DNA of 14,379 nucleotides from Pseudomonas sp. (GTDB lineage Bacteria > Pseudomonadota > Gammaproteobacteria > Pseudomonadales > Pseudomonadaceae), in the NCBI GenBank assembly GCA_029239415.1, contig JAQZAY010000072.1:1-14379 (forward strand), written 5' to 3'. Positions within the stretch are counted from its first letter, which is position 1. Every line of letters begins with the position of its first letter. The notes below the pieces were generated by a model. That model saw only the letters and a program-made list of their open reading frames with translations. It did not search any database and was not told the DNA's origin. Below are positions 1 to 5,949 of the stretch, in pieces. Position numbers and translations under genes: made by a program.

Positions 1-804
1 AGGGCTGCACTGGACCATCTGGTAATGATCCGGCAGCCCATTGAGCGCCTCGGAGGCACCCAGGAACAGGTACCCACCAGGCTTCAACGTACTGTGGATA
101 CGCAGCAGGATGTCCTTCTTGACCTGGGCCGAGAAGTAGATCAGCACGTTGCGGCAGAACACGATGTCGAACTTGCCCAGGCTCGCATAGCTGTCGAGCA
201 GGTTGAACGAGCGGAACTCGACGCGGCTGCGGATCGCCGGCTTGACCGCCCAGCGGCCCGGCGACTTGACGTCGAAGTAGCGCTGCAGGCGCTCCTGCGA
301 GAGGCCGCGGGCGATCGCCAGGCTGTCGTACTCGCCGCTCTTGCAGTTGGTCAGCATCAACCCCGACAGGTCGGTGGCGACGATCTGCGCGCCCATCTTC
401 AACTGGCCCAGGTTGCTGCGCTCGAACTCGTCGATGGCCATGGAGATCGAGTACGGCTCCTGCCCCGACGAACACGCCGCCGACCAGATGCGCAGGCGCT
501 GGCCAGGGTTGGCCTTGATCTGCTGGGGCAGCACCCGGTTCTTGAGCACTTCGAAGGGATAGGTGTCGCGAAACCACAGGGTCTCGTTGGTGGTCATGGC
601 ATCGACCACCTGCTCGCGCAGGCCACTGCGTGGCTGGGCCTGGATGCGCTGCACCAGCTCGGTCAGCGACTTGATGCCGTGCTGCTCCAACAACTTGTTG
701 AGGCGGCTGGACACCAGGTACTGCTTGTTCTCGCCCAGCAGGATGCCACAGGCTTTTTCCAGGAATACCCGGAACTGTTCGAAATCCAAATTACCCGTAG
801 ACAC
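1..804 (-). CDS. cheR: CheR chemoreceptor methyltransferase (3' end cut off by window edge)
   Basis: CheR uses S-adenosylmethionine to methylate glutamates on chemoreceptors in the cytoplasm, giving adaptation in chemotaxis. The frame is open from a GTG at 802-804 to the left edge: 268 codons, of a family usually near 275, so only a few C-terminal residues are missing. GTG is chosen because a GAGAGG ribosome site sits about 8 nt upstream and translation there gives the typical Pseudomonas start MSTGNLDFEQF. The SAM-binding motif SAACSSGQEPYS lies at residues 108-119 and the methyltransferase motif FCRNVLIYF at 216-224. It lies 50 nt downstream of cheV on the same strand, so the two probably share the sigma-28 promoter in front of cheV. 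A perfect hairpin lies between them. The identification is secure. Confidence 0.95.
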   Translation of the reverse strand, partial: MSTGNLDFEQFRVFLEKACGILLGENKQYLVSSRLNKLLEQHGIKSLTELVQRIQAQPRSGLREQVVDAMTTNETLWFRDTYPFEVLKNRVLPQQIKANPGQRLRIWSAACSSGQEPYSISMAIDEFERSNLGQLKMGAQIVATDLSGLMLTNCKSGEYDSLAIARGLSQERLQRYFDVKSPGRWAVKPAIRSRVEFRSFNLLDSYASLGKFDIVFCRNVLIYFSAQVKKDILLRIHSTLKPGGYLFLGASEALNGLPDHYQMVQCSP

Positions 805-831
805 TGCTGCCGCCTCTCAAATCGTCTGTAG

Positions 832-853
832 CGCCAGGGAAAGACCCCTGGCG
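832..853 (-). other. Intercistronic hairpin between cheV and cheR
   Basis: Read on the minus strand, an 8-bp perfect stem (CGCCAGGG paired with CCCTGGCG) with a 6-nt loop begins two bases after the cheV stop codon and ends 27 nt before the cheR GTG. No T-run follows it, so it is a poor intrinsic terminator. It could stabilise the 3' end of a processed cheV message or tune cheR translation. That role is inferred; only the inverted repeat is seen. Confidence 0.5.
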
Positions 854-854
854 G

Positions 855-1784
855 TCAATGCGTGGCCTTGATGCGGTCGACGACCCGTTGGGCCAGGTCG
901 TCCGGCTTGAACTTGGCCAGGAAGTCATCTGCCCCCACCTTGCGCACCATGGCATGGTTGAACACGCCAGACAGGGAAGTATGCAGGATGATATGCAGTT
1001 TTTGCATGCGTGGATCGCTGCGGATCTCCGCGGTCAGGGTATAGCCGTCCATCTCGGGCATCTCGATGTCCGAGATCATCATCAGGAACTCATCCTCCGG
1101 GCGCTTGCCCTCGTCCACCAGCTTGCGCAGGTAGTCCAGGGCCTGGCGGCCATCGTTGAGCGCCACCACCTCCACGCCCACGGTCTGCAGGCAACGGCTG
1201 ACCTGCTTGCGCGCCACCGAGGAGTCGTCCACGGTAAGCACGCGCAGCATCACGGCCTTGTCCTGCACCTCGGCATCGATCACGCCCTCGGAGATCGACT
1301 CGGAGGTCGGCGCCACTTCGGCGAGCACCTTCTCGACGTCGATGATGTGCACCAGCTTGTTGTCGACCCGGGTCACCGCCGTCAGGTAGTGATCGCGGCC
1401 GGTGCCCTTGGGCGGCGGATGGATCTCCTCCCAGTTCATGTTGACGATGCGCTCGACCGAGTGCACCAGGAAACCCTGGGTCTTGGTGTTGTACTCCGTG
1501 ATGATCACGAAGCTCTTGCGCGTCTCTTCCTGCAGGCCGGGCAAGCCGGTGGCCATCGACAGGTCGAGGATCGGGATGGTCGCCCCGCGGATATTGGCGA
1601 CACCGCGCACCACTGGGCTCGACCTGGGCATCACGGTCAGGGCCGGGCATTGCAGTACCTCGCGGACCTTGAACACGTTGATGCCGTACAGCTGGTTGCC
1701 ATTGAGGCGAAACAGCAGCAGTTCGAGGCGATTCTGTCCCACCAGCTGCGTGCGCTGGTTCACCGAATCCATTACACCCGCCAT
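855..1784 (-). CDS. cheV: CheV: CheW-like coupling domain fused to a response-regulator receiver
   Basis: CheV couples chemoreceptors to the CheA kinase and takes phosphate on its receiver domain, a second adaptation route in the receptor arrays at the cell pole. The 309-residue product has a CheW domain at about 15-155 (GNQLYGINVFKVREV, VVRGVANIRGATIPILDL) and a receiver domain at about 180-305. The receiver keeps all key residues: the acidic pair D186/D187, the phospho-accepting D239 in SDIEMPEMDG, T269 and K291. The ATG at 1784 has an AAAGGAGT ribosome site 6-7 nt upstream. A second ATG four codons in is less likely because it would leave too long a spacing. It is read divergently from flgA and is followed by cheR; a sigma-28 site lies about 40 nt upstream. 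The identification is secure. Confidence 0.96.
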   Translation of the reverse strand: MAGVMDSVNQRTQLVGQNRLELLLFRLNGNQLYGINVFKVREVLQCPALTVMPRSSPVVRGVANIRGATIPILDLSMATGLPGLQEETRKSFVIITEYNTKTQGFLVHSVERIVNMNWEEIHPPPKGTGRDHYLTAVTRVDNKLVHIIDVEKVLAEVAPTSESISEGVIDAEVQDKAVMLRVLTVDDSSVARKQVSRCLQTVGVEVVALNDGRQALDYLRKLVDEGKRPEDEFLMMISDIEMPEMDGYTLTAEIRSDPRMQKLHIILHTSLSGVFNHAMVRKVGADDFLAKFKPDDLAQRVVDRIKATH

Positions 1785-1820
1785 GCCTGACTCCTTTAAA
1801 ACTGTTTGAGCGTGCGTACA

Positions 1821-1847
1821 AAGTCGGCACGAGGATTGCTTTTTTGA
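1821..1847 (-). promoter_or_regulatory. Sigma-28 (FliA) promoter of cheV-cheR
   Basis: On the minus strand the -35 TCAA (1844-1847), a 15-nt spacer and the -10 GCCGACTT (1821-1828) match the sigma-28 consensus TAAA-N15-GCCGATAA in spacing and in most positions. Transcription should begin near 1813, giving a leader of about 30 nt that contains the cheV ribosome site. The site lies directly over the sigma-54 element of flgA on the other strand. Confidence 0.75.
1824..1840 (+). promoter_or_regulatory. Sigma-54 (RpoN) -24/-12 promoter of flgA
   Basis: The sequence CGGCACGAGGATTGCT matches the consensus TGGCACG-N4-TTGCW at all but the first base, and the invariant GG (1826-1827) and GC (1838-1839) are separated by exactly 10 bases. 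The predicted start point is about 1851, only 2-8 nt before the two candidate flgA start codons. flgA belongs to the RpoN/FleQ-dependent early flagellar class in Pseudomonas, which agrees. I saw no convincing FleQ or IHF site. Confidence 0.75.
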
Positions 1848-1858
1848 GCGTCATGCAC

Positions 1859-2605
1859 ATGAAAACGACATATTCCCGACGACTGACCCGCGCCCTTTGC
1901 AGCCTTGTGGCCGCACTGTGCCTGTGGGCACCTGGTGCGCGCGTGCTGGCCGAGGGGTTCACCCTGCCTGAACAGCTTATCGGTGTGACCCAGGGGTTTC
2001 TTGAGTTCACCGTCGAAGATTATCTGGCGAGCAGCCAGACCGAGGGCCGCTACGAGGTCCAGGTCAACACCCTGGACCCGCGCCTGCGCATGCCGCTGTG
2101 CTCCCAGGACCTGGACGCCACCCTGGAAAGCCCGGCGCAGCCGCTGGGGCGGGTCACGGTGCGGGTGCGCTGCGATAGCAGCGCGCCATGGACCGTGTTC
2201 GTGCCAGCCCAGGTGAAGCTGTTCCGCGAGGTGGTCACCATGGTGCGACCGCTCAAGCGTGAAAGCGTGATCGGCGCCGAGGACGTGGCATTGCGCGAGC
2301 GCGATGTCGGCACGCTCAAGCAAGGTTTCCTGAGCCAGCTCGACCAGGCGGTGGGCATGAAGCTGCTGCGCCCGACCGTCCTGGACCAGGTCCTGACCCC
2401 GCAGCACCTGGAACAGCCCGAGCTGATCCAGAAAGGCGACCAGGTGGTGATCATCGCGCGCAGCGGCAGCCTGGCCGTGCGCATGCCGGGCGAGGCGCTG
2501 GTCAAGGGCGGCCTGAGCGAGCAGATCCGGGTACGCAACCTCAACTCCAAGCGGGTGGTCAAGGCGCGGGTGACCGGCCCTGGCCAGGTCGAGGTGGCCA
2601 TGTAA
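1859..2605 (+). CDS. flgA: FlgA, periplasmic chaperone for flagellar P-ring assembly
   Basis: FlgA binds FlgI in the periplasm and helps it form the P ring around the flagellar rod. The 248-residue product starts with a Sec signal peptide: basic MKTTYSRRLTR, a hydrophobic core at about 12-28, and likely cleavage after A31. An SAF-type domain follows at about 125-187 (VVTMVRPLKRESVIGAEDV), then the family C-terminus with RVRNLNSKRVVKARV and an ending in VEVAM. C81 and C105 could form a disulfide. In-frame starts also exist at 1853 (ATG) and 1844 (TTG). The ATG at 1859 gives the cleanest signal peptide, but none has a Shine-Dalgarno sequence, and the predicted RNA start at about 1851 leaves almost no leader. 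It stands at the head of flgA-flgM-flgN-flgZ. Confidence 0.94.
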   Translation: MKTTYSRRLTRALCSLVAALCLWAPGARVLAEGFTLPEQLIGVTQGFLEFTVEDYLASSQTEGRYEVQVNTLDPRLRMPLCSQDLDATLESPAQPLGRVTVRVRCDSSAPWTVFVPAQVKLFREVVTMVRPLKRESVIGAEDVALRERDVGTLKQGFLSQLDQAVGMKLLRPTVLDQVLTPQHLEQPELIQKGDQVVIIARSGSLAVRMPGEALVKGGLSEQIRVRNLNSKRVVKARVTGPGQVEVAM

Positions 2606-2694
2606 GAGAACGCTGGCGATGCGGAACCGCATTTCCTAAACTGTGTCAGAACGTGTTGCGTCGGCTTGCTGACAGGCGGCTCCGTATTTGCGCC

Positions 2695-2721
2695 TAAAGT
2701 TTCTTTCGGGTTGGCCGAAAA
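2695..2721 (+). promoter_or_regulatory. Sigma-28 (FliA) promoter of flgM-flgN
   Basis: TAAA at 2695-2698, a 15-nt spacer and GCCGAAAA at 2714-2721 match the FliA consensus TAAA-N15-GCCGATAA at all but one position. The predicted start is near 2728, leaving about 30 nt of leader with the AGAGG ribosome site of flgM. This makes flgM a target of the sigma factor it inhibits. In the rest of the 153-nt gap after flgA I see only a short weak hairpin (stem ATGCG/CGCAT, 2619-2632) without a clear T-run. Confidence 0.85.
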
Positions 2722-2758
2722 CATGGCAAGCGTCCAGACATCCAGAGGTTTTCTGATC

Positions 2759-3070
2759 ATGGTCATCGACTTCAGTCGTTTCAACAACACCCCGTCCACG
2801 GGCGGTGTGCGCAGCAGCGCTGCGACCGGTAACGCCGAAAAGACGGGCGAGGCCAAGAGCGCCCCACAAACCGCCGCCGCGAGCGGAGAAGCAGTACACC
2901 TGAGCCCAGAGGCCCAGCAATTGCAGAAGATTACCGACAACCTGCGTGACCAGCCGGTGGTCGACAGCGCCCGCGTGGCCGAGTTGAAACAGGCCATCGC
3001 CAACGGCAGCTACAAGGTCGACGCCGACCGGGTTGCCAGCAAGATGCTCAATTTCGAAGCCCAGCGCTGA
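2759..3070 (+). CDS. flgM: FlgM, anti-sigma-28 factor
   Basis: FlgM binds FliA (sigma-28) in the cytoplasm and holds back late flagellar transcription until the hook-basal body is built, when it is secreted through the flagellum. The 103-residue product has the family layout: a polar, Ala/Thr/Gly-rich unstructured N-terminal half starting [10 protein letters not shown], then helical sigma-binding segments with [13 protein letters not shown] at about 47-60, ELKQAI, and [15 protein letters not shown] near the end. An in-frame start at 2666 was rejected because translation from it would run through the promoter. The ATG at 2759 has AGAGG about 10 nt upstream and gives the usual length. It lies 47 nt ahead of flgN and is surely co-transcribed with it. 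Confidence 0.95.
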   Translation: MVIDFSRFNNTPSTGGVRSSAATGNAEKTGEAKSAPQTAAASGEAVHLSPEAQQLQKITDNLRDQPVVDSARVAELKQAIANGSYKVDADRVASKMLNFEAQR

Positions 3071-3117
3071 CCTGAAGGCGCGCTGACTTCAAGGACGCCA
3101 CACGCCAAGAGCCAGCC

Positions 3118-3585
3118 ATGCACGACACTACCCTGCTGCAACTGATCGAAGACGACATCGCCCCGGCGCAACAGCTGCAGCAGTTGCTGGAGCAGGAAGC
3201 GACTGCCCTGCATGGCCGTGACATGCAGCTGCTCGAGCACATCCTGGCGCGCAAGCAGTCGCTGATCGTGTTGCTCGAACAGCACGGCCGGCGCCGCAGC
3301 CAGCTGTTGTCCAGCCTGGGCCTGAGCGCTGATCGCGAAGGTGTGCAGGCATTGGCCGCAGGTTCGCCCAACGGCGCGGTATTGATGCAGCGGCTCGATG
3401 TACTGACCCAGTTGCTGGATGCCTGCCAGAAGAGCAACCAGACCAACGGGCTGATCATCCAGATGCAGCAACGCGCCACCGCCTCGCAGATCCGCATCCT
3501 GATGGGCGGCGACTCTCCGTCGCTGTATACCAGTCGTGGTACCACCTCTCTGTTGGCCAAGCCGCGGGCGCTCAGCCAGGCGTGA
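3118..3585 (+). CDS. flgN: FlgN, export chaperone for hook-filament junction proteins
   Basis: FlgN is a cytoplasmic chaperone that delivers FlgK and FlgL, the hook-filament junction proteins, to the flagellar export gate. The 155-residue product is almost all helix, with a long N-terminal coiled coil at about 1-65 (LIEDDIAPAQQLQQLLEQE, LLEHILARKQSLIVLLEQH), a second helix pair at about 85-130 (RLDVLTQLLDACQKSNQTNG) and a flexible tail with LYTSRG. Length, fold pattern and position right after flgM are all typical of Pseudomonas FlgN. The start ATG at 3118 is the only plausible one. Confidence 0.92.
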   Translation: MHDTTLLQLIEDDIAPAQQLQQLLEQEATALHGRDMQLLEHILARKQSLIVLLEQHGRRRSQLLSSLGLSADREGVQALAAGSPNGAVLMQRLDVLTQLLDACQKSNQTNGLIIQMQQRATASQIRILMGGDSPSLYTSRGTTSLLAKPRALSQA

Positions 3586-3666
3586 TGCACACTGTTCAAG
3601 TCACGGAAGATACTGGCAAAATGCCGTTAATTGCGTGTGCCGTTTTTGCCTGGAGATCTACCATTC

Positions 3667-4410
3667 GTGTTCACTGAAGCCGATGCCCCGCAGCCGCCCA
3701 AGGTGCTGGACACTCCCTTGGAAATCGCTGCCAACCTGCGATTGCTGCTGGAGAGTCACGACCCGCTCATCATCACGTTCCCCAACCGCAGCCAGCGTTT
3801 CCAGAGCTACGTCGTGCACGCCGACCGCGACAGCAACAGCTGGGCGCTGGACGAGATGATCCCCCGCGACGGCGAACGCTTCATCGAGAACGGCGAGGCG
3901 TTTCGCATCGAGGGCTTCCATGATGGGGTACGCATCGCCTGGGAGTGCAACAGCCCGCTGACCATCACCCAGATCGACGGCAATCGCTGCTACCGCGGCG
4001 AACTGCCCCTGGAAATGACCTACCACCAGCGCCGCAACGCGTTTCGCGCGGCGCTGAAACTGTCGCAACTGGTCGATGTCGTGCTCGATGGCAGCCGCCT
4101 GAAAGGCCACGGCCCCCTGCGCGGCAAGCTGCTGGACATTTCCGCCACCGGTTGCAAGCTGCGTTTCGATGGCCATATCGAAGACAGCCTGCAGCTGGGC
4201 CAGGTCTACGAAAAGTTCGCCGCCGGCAACCCGCTGGGCTTGAGCCAGACCATGGTCGAGCTGCGCCACCTGCACTATGAAGAGCGCATCGACACCACGT
4301 TCGCCGGGGTTCGCTTCCACAACCTCAATGGCCAGATGCAGCGCAAGATCGAAAGCTTCGTCTACCAGCTGCAGCGCGAAGCGCGCCGGTTCGACAAGGA
4401 CGACTACTGA
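3667..4410 (+). CDS. flgZ: FlgZ/YcgR, PilZ-domain c-di-GMP flagellar brake
   Basis: This is a YcgR-type c-di-GMP receptor that acts at the flagellar basal body to slow or bias swimming when c-di-GMP is high. Pseudomonas homologues are called FlgZ. The 247-residue product has an N-terminal YcgR domain at about 12-115 and a C-terminal PilZ domain at about 118-235. Both halves of the c-di-GMP motif are intact: RNAFR (R123, R127) and DISATG (D157, S159, G162). The frame is open upstream with TTG and GTG codons from 3631. The GTG at 3667 is chosen because GGAG lies about 11 nt before it and it gives the family N-terminus ([14 protein letters not shown]). It sits 81 nt after flgN, so it is probably in the flgM-flgN transcript. 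A GCCGTTAA at 3623-3630 resembles a FliA -10 but has no -35 partner. Confidence 0.92.
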   Translation: MFTEADAPQPPKVLDTPLEIAANLRLLLESHDPLIITFPNRSQRFQSYVVHADRDSNSWALDEMIPRDGERFIENGEAFRIEGFHDGVRIAWECNSPLTITQIDGNRCYRGELPLEMTYHQRRNAFRAALKLSQLVDVVLDGSRLKGHGPLRGKLLDISATGCKLRFDGHIEDSLQLGQVYEKFAAGNPLGLSQTMVELRHLHYEERIDTTFAGVRFHNLNGQMQRKIESFVYQLQREARRFDKDDY

Positions 4411-4423
4411 CAGCCGTGCTGCG

Positions 4424-4441
4424 GGGCAGCAGGCGCTGCCC
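4424..4441. terminator. Hairpin between convergent flgZ and MFS genes
   Basis: A perfect 7-bp stem (GGGCAGC paired with GCTGCCC) with a 4-nt loop lies in the 42-nt gap between the two convergent stop codons. It could stop transcription from both sides. No T-run follows on either strand, so termination strength is doubtful. Confidence 0.35.
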
Positions 4442-4452
4442 AGCGCTTGCCT

Positions 4453-5802
4453 TCAGACCTGCGGCGGCTTGCCCACCTCATCGGCCGCGACCACTTCCTC
4501 ACGCTCCGCCTCTTCCTGCTCGGCTTCGGTGTCTTCGGCCGCAACCGGCGTCTGCATCTGGTCCTGCACCACCTGCTCATCGACCCGTGGGTCCAGCGCT
4601 GCCGACAAGGGCGAGCCTGCGGCCGGCATGGCCACGTGGTGCAGCGGCGCGTCATCGACCTGGTGCAGGCCGGTAACGGCTTTCGGCCGGATCCGCCATA
4701 CCAGCACCAGCGCGAAGAACACAAAGAAGGCATACAGCATCTGCGGGCCGAGCATCTTCATCAGCACGCCCGCCACCAGCGGCCCGATGCTCGCGCCGAC
4801 GCCGTAGGTCACCAGCAGCATCGCGGTCAGCGACACCCGGCGCTCGCCCTCGACGTGGTCGTTGGAGAACGCCACCGCCAGCGGATACAGGCAGAACTGC
4901 AGCAGCGAGATCACGAAGCCGATGCCGAACAGCAGCTCCAGCGGCACGTTCGGCAGGAGCGCCAACGGCAGCGCCGCCAGCGCCAGGCCCACGGCCGCGC
5001 TGCGGATCAACAGCGCGCGGTCGTAGCGGTCGGACAGCCAGCCCAGGGGCCATTGCACCACCAGGCCGGCGAAGATGCAGCAACCCATGAACAGACCGAC
5101 CTGCTCGGTGGTCAGCCCCTGCCCGGTTGCATACACCGGCGCCAGGCCGTAGAACGAGCCGACGATAAGGCCTGAACCGAGCACCGTGCTGAGCGATTGC
5201 GGCACCCGCTTGATGAAGAACCTCGGCTCCATCGGCGCCGGATGCAACGGCGCCGGGTGGATGCGCCGCGTCATCGCCACCGGCACCAGGCACAATGCAA
5301 AGCACATCGCCACCAGCATCAGCAACTCGGGGCCCAGGCCCGGATGCACCACCAGTACCAGCTGGCCGAGCACCAGGCCCAGGTAGGAGGCGATCATGTA
5401 GCCGCTGAACACCGCACCGCGCTGGCGCGCCTCGGCCTGCTCGTTGAGCCAGCTCTCGAGGACCATGTACTGGCACATCATGCCCAGGCCGACGATCATC
5501 CTCAGCCCGACCCAGGCCGGCAGCCAGTCGGTCATGCCATGGCCCAGCACCGCCGCGCCGACGATGCCGGCACAGGTGGCGTAGGCACGAATGTGCCCTA
5601 CCCGGCCGATCAGCCGGTGACCGATCTTGCCGCCCAGGGCCAGGCCGAAATAGTTGGCCGCCATGAGCGCACCGACCCACAGGCTGTCGACGTTCTCGGC
5701 AGCCAGGCGCAAGGCCAGGTAGGTACTGAGCAGGCCGGAGCCGATCAACATCATCAGGGCGGCGAAATACAGCGAGCGAAATGACTTCCAGATCTGTCGC
5801 AT
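4453..5802 (-). CDS. MFS transporter, YcaD-like
   Basis: This is a major facilitator superfamily inner-membrane transporter whose substrate I cannot name. The 449-residue product shows about 12 hydrophobic membrane segments between residues 10 and 370. It has the YcaD-type segment LWVGALMAANYFGLALGGKIG in the early helices and an MFS loop motif GWLSDRYDRALLIR between helices 8 and 9. After the last helix (ALVLVWRIR) comes a tail of about 75 residues, very rich in Glu, Asp and Ala, that is unusual for the family and is probably cytosolic. The start ATG at 5802 is preferred over an upstream in-frame ATG at 5904 because the extra 34 residues are not membrane-like and GGGA lies 5 nt before 5802. 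It lies 147 nt downstream of the synthetase, behind a likely terminator, so it may have its own promoter, which I could not identify. Confidence 0.88.
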   Translation of the reverse strand: MRQIWKSFRSLYFAALMMLIGSGLLSTYLALRLAAENVDSLWVGALMAANYFGLALGGKIGHRLIGRVGHIRAYATCAGIVGAAVLGHGMTDWLPAWVGLRMIVGLGMMCQYMVLESWLNEQAEARQRGAVFSGYMIASYLGLVLGQLVLVVHPGLGPELLMLVAMCFALCLVPVAMTRRIHPAPLHPAPMEPRFFIKRVPQSLSTVLGSGLIVGSFYGLAPVYATGQGLTTEQVGLFMGCCIFAGLVVQWPLGWLSDRYDRALLIRSAAVGLALAALPLALLPNVPLELLFGIGFVISLLQFCLYPLAVAFSNDHVEGERRVSLTAMLLVTYGVGASIGPLVAGVLMKMLGPQMLYAFFVFFALVLVWRIRPKAVTGLHQVDDAPLHHVAMPAAGSPLSAALDPRVDEQVVQDQMQTPVAAEDTEAEQEEAEREEVVAADEVGKPPQV

Positions 5803-5891
5803 CAGCGTCCCGGAGGGCTCCTTGGTGCAGGTGGAGAAGAACTGTTCGAAGCATAAGGGCAAACGCCAGGCGGCGCAGGCCCATACTCGAA

Positions 5892-5922
5892 TAAAACCGG
5901 CCAAGGGGCGCGCCCGGACCGG
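5892..5922 (-). terminator. Likely intrinsic terminator after the glutamine synthetase-like gene
   Basis: On the minus strand a GC-rich hairpin begins CCGGTC and closes GGCCGG, with an inner GGG/CCC pairing and a short bulge, and is followed directly by TTTTAT. It lies about 30 nt beyond the stop codon at 5950. The stem is imperfect, hence moderate confidence. Confidence 0.5.
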
Positions 5923-5949
5923 CGTGCGTCTTTGTCGGCAAAGTCCAGG

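Noticed and set aside
858..1790. A 310-codon plus-strand frame opposite cheV
   Set aside because: It covers almost exactly the real cheV gene, is His/Asp/Leu-rich and has no family resemblance.
2666..2758. Longer flgM beginning at 2666
   Set aside because: The extra 31 codons would cover the sigma-28 promoter and the leader, and FlgM proteins are about 100-107 residues long.
3596..3630. Possible sigma-28 promoter for flgZ (GCCGTTAA at 3623-3630)
   Set aside because: The -10 is close to consensus, but no TAAA/TCAA lies 14-16 nt upstream. The TCAAG at 3596-3600 is 23 nt from it, too far.
3612..3632. Possible sigma-54 site before flgZ (TGGCAAAATGCC)
   Set aside because: Ten bases after GG comes TT and not the required GC.
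5803..5904. 34-residue N-terminal extension of the MFS protein
   Set aside because: The extension is not conserved-looking, contains no membrane segment fitting the fold, and the inner ATG at 5802 gives the usual start just before helix 1.
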